Source of the DNA: Rickettsiales bacterium | Lineage (GTDB): Bacteria; Pseudomonadota; Alphaproteobacteria; Rickettsiales; UBA8987 | Assembly (NCBI GenBank): GCA_028282625.1 | Contig: JANQHP010000193.1 | Coordinates: forward strand, 1-9,386 | DNA: 9,386 nt | Direction: 5' to 3' | Part shown: in pieces, positions 1 to 5,342 of the stretch | How positions within the stretch are numbered: position 1 is the first letter of the stretch | Layout: each line of letters starts with the position of its first letter | Notes under the pieces: model-generated | The model's database searches: none | Seen by the model: only the letters and a program-made list of their open reading frames with translations | What the model was told of the DNA's origin: nothing | Program-made: the position numbers and the translations under genes

Positions 1-337
1 CCGCCTCGGCCAATTGCGCCGGCTCATGGGGGTCCAGCTGGTCCGGCCTTCCGGTCGCCACGTTGCAAAAAGCACAAGCACGCGTACACACCGCGCCCAA
101 AATCATCATCGTGGCATGCTTTTTCTCCCAGCATTCCCCGATATTCGGGCAGGCGGCCTCTTCGCACACCGTATGCAGCTTGTGCGACTTCACCAGCGCC
201 TGTGTTTCTTGAAAGCCTTGCGATTGCGGTGCCTTCACCCGGATCCAGTCCGGACGCGGCGGAGGCGGCACCGGCGTATTTTTGGCCTTCTCCGGGTGTC
301 GCAAACGACGCGCATTCAGGGTATGAATATCAGACAT
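1..337 (-). CDS. lipA: Lipoyl synthase LipA, N-terminal part (3' end outside window)
   Basis: This is the first 112 codons of lipoyl synthase, the radical-SAM enzyme that inserts two sulfurs into protein-bound octanoyl chains to make lipoate for pyruvate and 2-oxoglutarate dehydrogenases and the glycine cleavage system. The translation starts MSDIHTLNARRLRHPEK. It then shows both iron-sulfur cysteine sets of the family: CEEAACPNIGEC (CX4CX5C, auxiliary cluster) and CTRACAFC (CX3CX2C, radical-SAM cluster), followed by NVATGRP. The start is fixed by an in-frame TAG at 347-349, only three codons upstream of the ATG at 335-337. The preceding bases (CTGGTGGT) give only a weak ribosome binding site. 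The CTRACAFCNV form and the RHPEKA stretch are usual in alphaproteobacterial LipA. Upstream lies a repeat-rich gap. The remaining two thirds of the protein, including the rest of the barrel and the C-terminal serine region, is beyond base 1. Confidence 0.97.
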   Translation of the reverse strand, partial: MSDIHTLNARRLRHPEKAKNTPVPPPPRPDWIRVKAPQSQGFQETQALVKSHKLHTVCEEAACPNIGECWEKKHATMMILGAVCTRACAFCNVATGRPDQLDPHEPAQLAEA

Positions 338-420
338 ACCACCAGACTACGCCAAAAACGCCGCAAGGGCAAGCTGTGCTCTAAAAGGAGGCACCCACGT
401 ACCCTCGTTTTATCCATCAT

Positions 421-461
421 CTAGCATCCGTCATCCTGCAACTAACTAGCATCCGTCATCC
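421..461. repeat. Two direct copies of a 16-bp sequence
   Basis: CTAGCATCCGTCATCC occurs at 421-436 and again, identical, at 446-461, a 25-bp period with 9 bp between. The second copy runs straight into the first hairpin repeat, so its last bases (GTCATCC) are also the outer arm of that element. This looks like a partial duplication of the edge of the palindromic repeat, or two nested insertions of the same family. Direct sequence observation; the origin is inferred. Confidence 0.8.
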
Positions 462-483
462 CGCGACACCGATCGCGGGATCC
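455..483. repeat. Palindromic intergenic repeat, 9-bp stem
   Basis: The bases GTC, then the perfect arms ATCCCGCGA (458-466) and TCGCGGGAT (473-481) around a 6-base loop, then CC. The GTCATCCCGCG...CGCGGGATCC layout is a familiar form of short extragenic palindrome in many alphaproteobacterial genomes. It lies between genes and has no T-run, so I call it a repeat rather than a terminator. Copy number elsewhere in the genome is unknown from this window. Confidence 0.75.
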
Positions 484-498
484 AGCGCAACGAACCCT

Positions 499-593
499 GT
501 CATTCCCGAGAGGCTGTAAAGCCGAGTCGGGAATCTCCGTTGCAGTTTCTTGAGGATGTCGAGAGAGGGATTCCTGCCTAAAGCAGGAATGAC
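499..593. repeat. 95-bp composite inverted repeat bounded by GTCATTCC/GGAATGAC
   Basis: The outer ends are exact inverted copies: GTCATTCC at 499-506 and GGAATGAC at 586-593. Each end carries its own hairpin. The left has arms ATTCCCGA (502-509) and TCGGGAAT (527-534), with an inner GGCT-GTAA-AGCC stem at 512-523. The right has arms ATTCCTGC (570-577) and GCAGGAAT (583-590) with loop CTAAA. About 30 bp of ordinary sequence separates them. This could be two oppositely oriented copies of the same short palindrome as at 455-483, or one MITE-like unit. There is no coding capacity and no clear target-site duplication. Confidence 0.7.
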
Positions 594-626
594 AACAGAA
601 GAGAAGTGCATGGGCACCTCCCCGGA

Positions 627-683
627 GCGGGCATCCTGCCCGCGACTAGGAGCGAAGCGACGCGACGCGGCGCACGTGCGCCG
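627..683. repeat. GC-rich block with two perfect palindromes
   Basis: GCGGGCA (627-633) and TGCCCGC (637-643) form a 7-bp hairpin with a 3-base loop. About 25 bp further on, CGGCGCACGTGCGCCG at 668-683 is a perfect 16-bp palindrome. Between them is a GCGA/CGCGAC-rich run (650-667). The composition is clearly more GC-rich than the flanks and unlike coding DNA. It may be another extragenic repeat or, for the 16-bp palindrome, a dimeric protein-binding site. The sequence alone does not decide. Confidence 0.65.
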
Positions 684-694
684 GCGGGGGATCT

Positions 695-716
695 AAAGGG
701 GTCTAAGACCCCCTTT
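695..716 (-). terminator. Probable terminator hairpin after the GDPD gene
   Basis: Read on the minus strand, the sequence is AAAGGGG(G)TC, loop TTA, GACCCCTTT: a 9-bp stem with one bulged G. It begins 20 bases after the phosphodiesterase stop codon. The run of T after the stem is short (TTT, then AGAT), so it is not a textbook intrinsic terminator. Position and stem strength favour a 3'-end role. Being near-symmetric, it could act on either strand, or could be one more member of the neighbouring repeat block. Confidence 0.5.
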
Positions 717-736
717 CTTATGAAACAACATCCCCT

Positions 737-1744
737 CTAAACCGTCACCACTGCACCCCCGCGCGCAGGCTCTTTTTCACCCATCGCAGAAACCTCGCTA
801 CGCGCCTTGCCGGTGCCCGATTCCGGCGTGCTCCCTTTGCCATAATTTGCCTCTAGCGCCGTATAAAGCGCCTCCAACTCTTGTGGATAGTCGGTTATCA
901 CGCCTGTTTCGGCCTGGTTTTCGACCCCACGCAGCACCTTAAAAGCCGCGTGCCACTGCTTCGTATTTTTAGAAGGATAGGTTTCATTTTTGGTCCATAC
1001 ACGCACACCCACACCATATTCGTTGGCCGCCCCTACCACCTGCATATCCAGCCCTTCCAACGGTACATGCAACGCCACGCAATATGGCTCCTTTGCTAAC
1101 TCAGCAACATCTGTTGCAGAAAACGCACGATAAGGCGCACCCTCCGGATCAAGCGGATCCACCGGCTTGCCTGCATCCTCTTTAGAAACAAAAAGCGGCG
1201 CCAAGCGCACAGGAACGTAAAGAGGCTTTCGCTCCCGCTCTCCACAATCCAAAGGCTCTCTCTCTTTCGCATCGGCTGTTCGCAACCGATCGACCGCTTC
1301 AAAAAGCGCAGCATGGTTAAAATGCGAGAGAACCACCTGCGCAGGCTTGACCCAGCCATGATCCATCGCCTCGGTCAATATATCCACCACCGGCGCGTTA
1401 CTGGCCGACTTGATCTCAATGTTCCATTCCTGGTCTTTAGAACGAGGTGCTAGCTTGCGTAGCGTGTCATAAAGCGTCTCCGGCAAAGGCTGTTTGAGCT
1501 CGGCACAATGCGCCAACACCTCCTCATAGGTCGACGTTTCAACGTAGCGCGCACTCACCTCCTTACCGGCAGGCAGCACGTTATCATGCATCATGATCGG
1601 CACGCCGTCCTTTGTCACCCGCACGTCGCACTCCACCCCACAGGTCGCTGGGTCCAAAAACGCCGCTTCAAGCGCAGCCAGGCTGTTGTCCTCTTGATGC
1701 TGGCTTTGCTCGGTCAAGCGTCCACGATGTGACCAAATCTTCAT
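737..1744 (-). CDS. Glycerophosphodiester phosphodiesterase family protein
   Basis: A 335-residue protein of the GDPD/PLC-like TIM-barrel family, which hydrolyses glycerophosphodiesters (deacylated phospholipids) to glycerol 3-phosphate and an alcohol. The active-site series is present in order: His6-Arg7 (SHRG), Asp19-Asn20 where the family usually has Glu-Asn, the metal ligands Glu38 and Asp40 (VECDV), His53 (MMHD), Glu110 (NIEIK), and near the end VWT (249-251) and GVITDYP (281-287). There is no signal peptide or membrane segment, so it is probably cytoplasmic. It is longer than a minimal family member (about 240-250) because of a charged insertion around residues 156-210 and a low-complexity tail after about 300. 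Start: ATG at 1742-1744, with AAGAGG (1751-1756) 6 bases upstream. It stands alone, with a probable promoter upstream and a hairpin downstream. The exact substrate cannot be read from the sequence, so no ugpQ/glpQ symbol is given. Confidence 0.9.
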   Translation of the reverse strand: MKIWSHRGRLTEQSQHQEDNSLAALEAAFLDPATCGVECDVRVTKDGVPIMMHDNVLPAGKEVSARYVETSTYEEVLAHCAELKQPLPETLYDTLRKLAPRSKDQEWNIEIKSASNAPVVDILTEAMDHGWVKPAQVVLSHFNHAALFEAVDRLRTADAKEREPLDCGERERKPLYVPVRLAPLFVSKEDAGKPVDPLDPEGAPYRAFSATDVAELAKEPYCVALHVPLEGLDMQVVGAANEYGVGVRVWTKNETYPSKNTKQWHAAFKVLRGVENQAETGVITDYPQELEALYTALEANYGKGSTPESGTGKARSEVSAMGEKEPARGGAVVTV

Positions 1745-1800
1745 ATTCCACCTCTTTGAGAAACCGGGAAGGCACTCCCCTACCGACCCTGTGCCAGTCT

Positions 1801-1830
1801 AGCATAAAATGGCGTAAAATGGTACAGCAA
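1801..1830 (-). promoter_or_regulatory. Possible promoter of the GDPD gene with tandem 10-bp repeat
   Basis: On the minus strand there is TTGCTG (1830-1825) as -35, 18 bp, then TATGCT (1806-1801) as -10, about 57 bp before the start codon. The spacer and -10 are made of two tandem decamers, CATTTTACGC and CATTTTATGC (plus-strand 1802-1821), which differ at one position. The match to sigma-70 consensus is moderate. The repeat could be an operator or chance. Confidence 0.35.
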
Positions 1831-1878
1831 GATGTGGGGTCCGATCAAAGAAACATCAAAGGAGTTTGGCTGCAGTGT

Positions 1879-3165
1879 CTACACACTCGGCGTGTTGTCG
1901 TCCCCTTTGCTCATCGCTTCAGGATTATAGGCGGCCACAGCACTGAGTGCTGCTCCCACGCCGCCCATACCCGGCATAGAAGAATGTGACAGCGCAACGG
2001 AGGCGGCCTGGACTTGTTGTCTATCCTCTGGCGAGAGCGACGCAATGTTGTTCTGATTCTGCGTATTCTGATCCAGCACGCTATCCATGACGCCATGTAG
2101 CATATCTTGCGCCTGCTGCTGGAAGCCAGCTACCATCTCTTCTAATTGTTGCAACGCTTCCGGATTCTTATCGAAATAAGACTTCAACATCTCTGAAACA
2201 GACTGGACCACGATATTTCCAAGCGGGCCAAAATCCTGTTCGGAGAAGTTATCGATCCACCGAATGATATCGGAATTCTGAACTTGAAGCTCCTTCGCTT
2301 TGGCTGCCACCTGCTGCTGCTGCTGCAAGAACACATCCTGCGGGCTTAGATCACTGTATTTGGTTTGTTGTTGCATTAAGGTGATCTGGCCCGTCAACGC
2401 TTCCAGACCATCTGCCGTCAATGGGTTCTGGTCAAAAATCTTCTGCACATCGCTCCGGGAAGCCTCCACTTTACTGGCCACAAAAGAAGCAAGTTGCTCC
2501 TCAACATCCCCCACGGTCAGGGGACCATCCTTGCCTTGCAGCTCTTTCCTGGCAAAATACGTACCTGCTAAATCTGCCATGAATGCATTGTTTTGTTCTT
2601 TGCCTTCTGGGATTTTTAGCCCTTGACTCTCTGCAATTGCTATCATCGTGCCACGCACTCCCGCGAGGGCTTCCGGGCTTTCTTGTTCCAGATAGTCAAA
2701 GGCGTTTTCGAGCTTATAAGCAGCAATCGCGGCGGCCTGCGATGTTTTTGACTCAGCATCGCCGATCAGCTGGGTCCCATTTACATCCTGTTTCACCCCT
2801 TCGGTCTGGAGCCATTCCTCTGTGCTCTTACCAAAGGTTTTGCCAAAAAACCCGCGCTGATCCACAATACCGGCATTGGCAAATTGCTGCTCCATATTGG
2901 CCACACGCTCTTGCTGCAAATCCTTGACCGTGCCAAGACTCAGCGCGTCCATATTGCCCGGCAGGGAGCCGCTTCTGCTCTGCTGCGCCCGGTTTCGCAT
3001 CTCCGCTTGCATCGCCTCACGCTCAGCCTCGTCAAGTCCCGTTAGCGGACCTTTACCCTCACGTGCTTGCACCAGCGCCTGCCCAAGCTCCTGGACATCC
3101 ATTGCACGCAGCGCCGCAATCGACTGCTCGCGGTTCATAGGTTCCATGTTGGTCTCGGTTGCCAT
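1879..3165 (-). CDS. Hypothetical protein, Gln-rich, cysteine-free, 428 aa
   Basis: I do not recognise this protein. The ATG at 3163-3165 has a good ribosome binding site, AAAAGGA (3173-3179), 7 bases upstream; two further Met codons follow at residues 7 and 10. The frame is open for 428 codons with normal-looking codon use, so it is very probably real. Composition is striking: about 11% glutamine, no cysteine, two tryptophans, many Glu/Asp/Ala. Helix-forming stretches dominate, with glutamine clusters at about 265-267, 281-285 (five consecutive CAG codons, 2311-2325), 339-350 and 383-386. The C-terminal 40 residues are Gly/Ala/Ser/Met-rich and end in an acidic GDDNTPSV tail. I see no signal peptide, transmembrane segment, Walker motif or catalytic signature. 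It is flanked by gaps of 134 and 93 bp, so it is probably transcribed on its own. A structural, secreted or adaptor-like helical protein is conceivable but unproven. Confidence 0.85.
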   Translation of the reverse strand: MATETNMEPMNREQSIAALRAMDVQELGQALVQAREGKGPLTGLDEAEREAMQAEMRNRAQQSRSGSLPGNMDALSLGTVKDLQQERVANMEQQFANAGIVDQRGFFGKTFGKSTEEWLQTEGVKQDVNGTQLIGDAESKTSQAAAIAAYKLENAFDYLEQESPEALAGVRGTMIAIAESQGLKIPEGKEQNNAFMADLAGTYFARKELQGKDGPLTVGDVEEQLASFVASKVEASRSDVQKIFDQNPLTADGLEALTGQITLMQQQTKYSDLSPQDVFLQQQQQVAAKAKELQVQNSDIIRWIDNFSEQDFGPLGNIVVQSVSEMLKSYFDKNPEALQQLEEMVAGFQQQAQDMLHGVMDSVLDQNTQNQNNIASLSPEDRQQVQAASVALSHSSMPGMGGVGAALSAVAAYNPEAMSKGDDNTPSV

Positions 3166-3258
3166 ATTTCGGTCCTTTTCTCTTATTTTCCTACTTTACC
3201 ACATGCTTTCTTAACAAGAGATTAAACAAACCGTATTTTCGTGGGCTCACATGGCCTT

Positions 3259-4167
3259 TCATGCAAAACAGGGCATCAGCTTCTTCTTTTCGCCGTGTGT
3301 TTGAAGCTTGTACGCCTGCCCCAGCATCACCGGCCAGTTCCGCGCCCCATGCCCCACACCTGGCAGACGAAAGACCGGCACCGGGCAGGCGGCGATAAAA
3401 CGCTGAAGTGCGGCCTGCACCAGCGCCGGGTCCGCCTCCAGCTTGTCATAGATCATCTCCCCAAGCAGCACAGCGCGCGCGTTTTTTAGCAGCGGCGTGT
3501 GCAGCAGCTGCGTAAACAGGCGATCCAGCGCATAAGGCGCTTCATCCAGTTCTTCGAGCAGCAGAAAATGATTCTGCCAATCAGGCTGCCAGGGCGTGGC
3601 AAGCAGATGCTGCAGGATCGAGAGATTGCCACCATGGATCGGTGCTTTATGTTCCATGTTCAGTGTGCCGGATGTTTGATTCATATCCTCCAGCGTAATA
3701 TCGGGCCACTCGCCGGTTTTAAGGCCATGCCAGAGCGCGGTGATGTCGTCGGAATCCGGGCGCTTGAGCGCTTCGGCCAGCACCGGCGCATGCAGGCACT
3801 GCACCTGCTCGCACTCCCCCAAAAACGCATGCAGTGCGGTGATATCACTATACCCCACCAGCAGCTTGGGCGCGGTGGGGGCAGGCATCTGCTCCAAAAG
3901 CGGCAGCAGCCGTGTGCAGCCATAGCCTCCACGGATCGCCCACACAATGGCGGGTTCTTCCAGCTGCAAGGCATGTTGCAGATGCGCCGCGCGCAGGGCA
4001 TCGGAAGCCGCGCAAAAAGGGTCGTCTTCCTGCAGATGGTCTGGCACGTAAGGCGTCAAACCCTTTGCCTTGAGCGCCTCCACTGCTTTGTGGACCACAC
4101 GTGCTGGCACCGGGTAAGAAGGTGCCAGCACCACCACGGTCCGACCGTAAAAAAAGCCGCTATCCAT
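3259..4167 (-). CDS. LD-carboxypeptidase (peptidase family S66)
   Basis: A 302-residue muramoyltetrapeptide carboxypeptidase of the LdcA type. The family removes the terminal D-alanine from murein tetrapeptides in the cytoplasm, making tripeptide for recycling. Family marks, in order: AIRGGYGCTRLLPLL (77-91); the nucleophile elbow VGYSDITALH, with predicted catalytic Ser107; the PIHGGNLSIL strand (176-185); the LLLEELDEAPY stretch, with predicted catalytic Glu at 205 or 206; and LPGVGHG, with predicted catalytic His273. Length matches the usual ~300. The frame stays open well upstream, inside prfB in another register. I chose ATG 4165-4167 because the protein there begins at the normal N-terminus (FYGRTVVVLAPSYP) and AAGGA (4175-4179) sits 7 bases before it. 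The start overlaps the prfB stop by 8 bp, so the two are cotranscribed and probably translationally coupled. No signal peptide, consistent with cytoplasmic action. Confidence 0.92.
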   Translation of the reverse strand: MDSGFFYGRTVVVLAPSYPVPARVVHKAVEALKAKGLTPYVPDHLQEDDPFCAASDALRAAHLQHALQLEEPAIVWAIRGGYGCTRLLPLLEQMPAPTAPKLLVGYSDITALHAFLGECEQVQCLHAPVLAEALKRPDSDDITALWHGLKTGEWPDITLEDMNQTSGTLNMEHKAPIHGGNLSILQHLLATPWQPDWQNHFLLLEELDEAPYALDRLFTQLLHTPLLKNARAVLLGEMIYDKLEADPALVQAALQRFIAACPVPVFRLPGVGHGARNWPVMLGQAYKLQTHGEKKKLMPCFA

Positions 4168-5270
4168 GGCTTTTTCCTTGCGCCTGTTGTGCCAAAAAGG
4201 CGGCCATAAACGCGTCCAGATCGCCATCAAGCACCGCCGCAGTATTGCCGGTTTCCTCCCCCGTACGCAGATCTTTGACCATCTGGTAAGGGTGGAGCAC
4301 ATACGAGCGAATCTGGTTTCCCCAGCTATTGTCGCTCTTGCCGGCATTTTCTGCTTGTGCGGCTTGTTCTTTCTCACGCAACGCCTGTTCATAAAGCCGC
4401 GCACGGAGCATCTCCATCGCTTCGGCGCGATTGCGGTGTTGCGAGCGGTTGTTCTGGCACTGCACCACAATACCCGTCGGCTGATGGGTGATGCGAATCG
4501 CGCTATCGGTCGTGTTCACATGCTGCCCGCCGGCACCTGAGGAGCGAAACGTATCCACCCGCAAATCTTTTTCCTCAATCTCGATAGCGATTTCCTCGTC
4601 CACCACCGGATACACCCAAACGCTCGCGAAGCTAGTATGCCGCCGGTTTGCGCTATCAAAGGGTGAGAGCCGCACCAGGCGGTGTACGCCGCTTTCGCTG
4701 CGTGCCCAGCCATACGCATACTCGCCTTTGCATTTGAAGGTCGTACCGCGGATGCCCGCTTCCTCGCCGGGCGTTTGGTCCACCATTTCGGTCGCAAAAC
4801 TATGCTTTTCGGCCCAGCGCAAATACATACGCAGCAGCATCTCAGCCCAGTCGCAGCTTTCGGTACCGCCCGCCCCGGCATGAATCTCCACAAAGCAAGC
4901 ATTGCCATCGGCTTCGCCGGTAAAAAGGCTCTCCGTCTTGAGGCGCTCGCAGCGCAAAACCAGCTGCTTCGCACCCTCTTCCACCTCGCGCAACGTCGCG
5001 GTATCCTGCTCCTCTTCGGCCAGCACCAAAAGGGTCGCGCAATCTTCCAACTCCCCTTCCACCTCATCGATCGAAGTAAGCCGTTGCTCCAGCGAAGTTT
5101 TTTCTTTTAAAAGCGCTTGCGCCTGCTCGGGCCGGTCCCATAAATCCGGTGCGGCCACCTCCGCCTCCAACACCTGCAAACGTGCGTGCAAGGCGTCCAA
5201 GTCAAAGACACCTCCGAACGGTCTCTAACAGCCCTTGCGCCTGGTGCAAATGGTCACGAACAGAAGACAT
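4160..5270 (-). CDS. prfB: Peptide chain release factor 2 (RF2), programmed +1 frameshift
   Basis: RF2 releases finished proteins at UGA and UAA codons. The gene is read in two frames: 22 codons from ATG 5268-5270 (MSSVRDHLHQAQGLLETVRRCL) reach an in-frame TGA at 5202-5204. A +1 slip there continues as DLDALHARLQ to the stop at 4160-4162, giving 369 residues in all. In full-length numbering, the SPF anticodon-like tripeptide that marks RF2 (not RF1) is at 202-204 and the catalytic GGQ at 247-249, within a few residues of the E. coli positions. The N-terminal helical domain (PDLWDRPEQAQALLKEK) and IHAGAGGTES are also typical. An in-frame TGA immediately precedes CGGGTT-ATG, so no longer N-terminus is possible; no good ribosome binding site is seen. 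A naive annotation would start at TTG 5200 and lose 23 residues. The LD-carboxypeptidase gene follows with an 8-bp overlap. Confidence 0.96.
5201..5215 (-). promoter_or_regulatory. prfB +1 recoding site (internal SD, CTT TGA C)
   Basis: On the minus strand, GGAGGT (5215-5210) acts as an internal Shine-Dalgarno sequence placed right before TGT CTT TGA C. The spacing matches the known E. coli prfB element: GGAGG, three bases, then the slippery CTT, the UGA stop and a following C that weakens termination. When RF2 is scarce, the ribosome slips from CUU to UUU and reads GAC; when RF2 is plentiful, it terminates at UGA after 22 codons. RF2 thus controls its own amount. Confidence 0.95.
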
Positions 5271-5279
5271 AACCCGTCA

Positions 5280-5308
5280 AGATTAACCGGCCACCCCAAG
5301 CTTGTAAA
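5280..5308 (-). promoter_or_regulatory. Possible prfB promoter with almost no leader
   Basis: On the minus strand, TTTACA (5308-5303, five of six to the -35 consensus) is followed by exactly 17 bp and TAATCT (5285-5280), which keeps the first, second and last bases of the -10 consensus. Transcription would begin near 5273, about three bases before the prfB ATG. A leaderless or near-leaderless mRNA would explain the missing ribosome binding site. Inferred by eye. Confidence 0.4.
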
Positions 5309-5310
5309 TA

Positions 5311-5342
5311 AAAACGGCCTCCATGCCTATGCGGCGCGTTTT
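5311..5342 (-). terminator. Probable intrinsic terminator of the leuS-lptE-holA unit
   Basis: On the minus strand, AAAACG-(C)-GCC pairs with GGC-CGTTTT (plus-strand arms 5311-5319 and 5333-5342, one bulged base), a 9-bp stem. The 13-base loop can itself form a small CAT/ATG stem. It is followed by T-rich sequence (ATTTACAAG). The holA stop codon (5327-5329) lies inside the loop, so the terminator overlaps the gene's end, and the prfB promoter begins immediately after. Confidence 0.55.

Larger units (their letters stand above)
338..736. other. 399-bp gene-free stretch between GDPD gene and lipA, repeat-rich
   Basis: No reading frame here looks like a gene on either strand. From the lipA side it holds about 80 bp of plain sequence, a 25-bp-spaced direct repeat, three small palindromes of the GTCATYCC type, a GC-rich block with two perfect palindromes, and a hairpin just after the phosphodiesterase stop codon. 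The lipA promoter should lie at the low-coordinate end (338-420), but I see no convincing -35/-10 pair. No tRNA or known small-RNA fold is recognisable. Confidence 0.7.

Noticed and set aside
338..385. TTGCCC-17-TAGTCT as a lipA promoter on the minus strand
   Set aside because: The -10 would sit only 6 bases from the ATG and matches the consensus poorly; it would need a strictly leaderless mRNA. Too weak to list.
14..424. Plus-strand 136-codon open frame at the window start
   Set aside because: Arg/His-rich antisense shadow of lipA; lipA's iron-sulfur motifs on the other strand are unambiguous.
421..716. CRISPR array
   Set aside because: Repeats differ in length and sequence and spacing is irregular; only one pair of identical direct copies.
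1771..1795. GGCAC/GTGCC hairpin in the GDPD leader as a riboswitch
   Set aside because: Only a 5-bp stem with a 15-base loop and no match to a riboswitch class I know.
1820..1878. Terminator after the Gln-rich protein gene
   Set aside because: Only a 4-bp CAAA/TTTG stem without a T-run; not convincing.
3166..3258. Terminator of the LD-carboxypeptidase gene or promoter of the unknown gene
   Set aside because: Only 3-4-bp stems and no properly spaced -35/-10 pair could be found; the gap must hold something of the kind but I cannot point to it.
3499..4209. Plus-strand 236-codon open frame opposite the LD-carboxypeptidase gene
   Set aside because: No recognisable domain and shadow-like composition; the opposite strand encodes a complete S66 peptidase.
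4168..4470. Upstream extension of the LD-carboxypeptidase frame to give a 403-residue protein
   Set aside because: The extra ~100 residues are an alternative-frame reading of the prfB 3' end, Arg-rich and without family similarity; a normal start with a good ribosome binding site exists at 4167.
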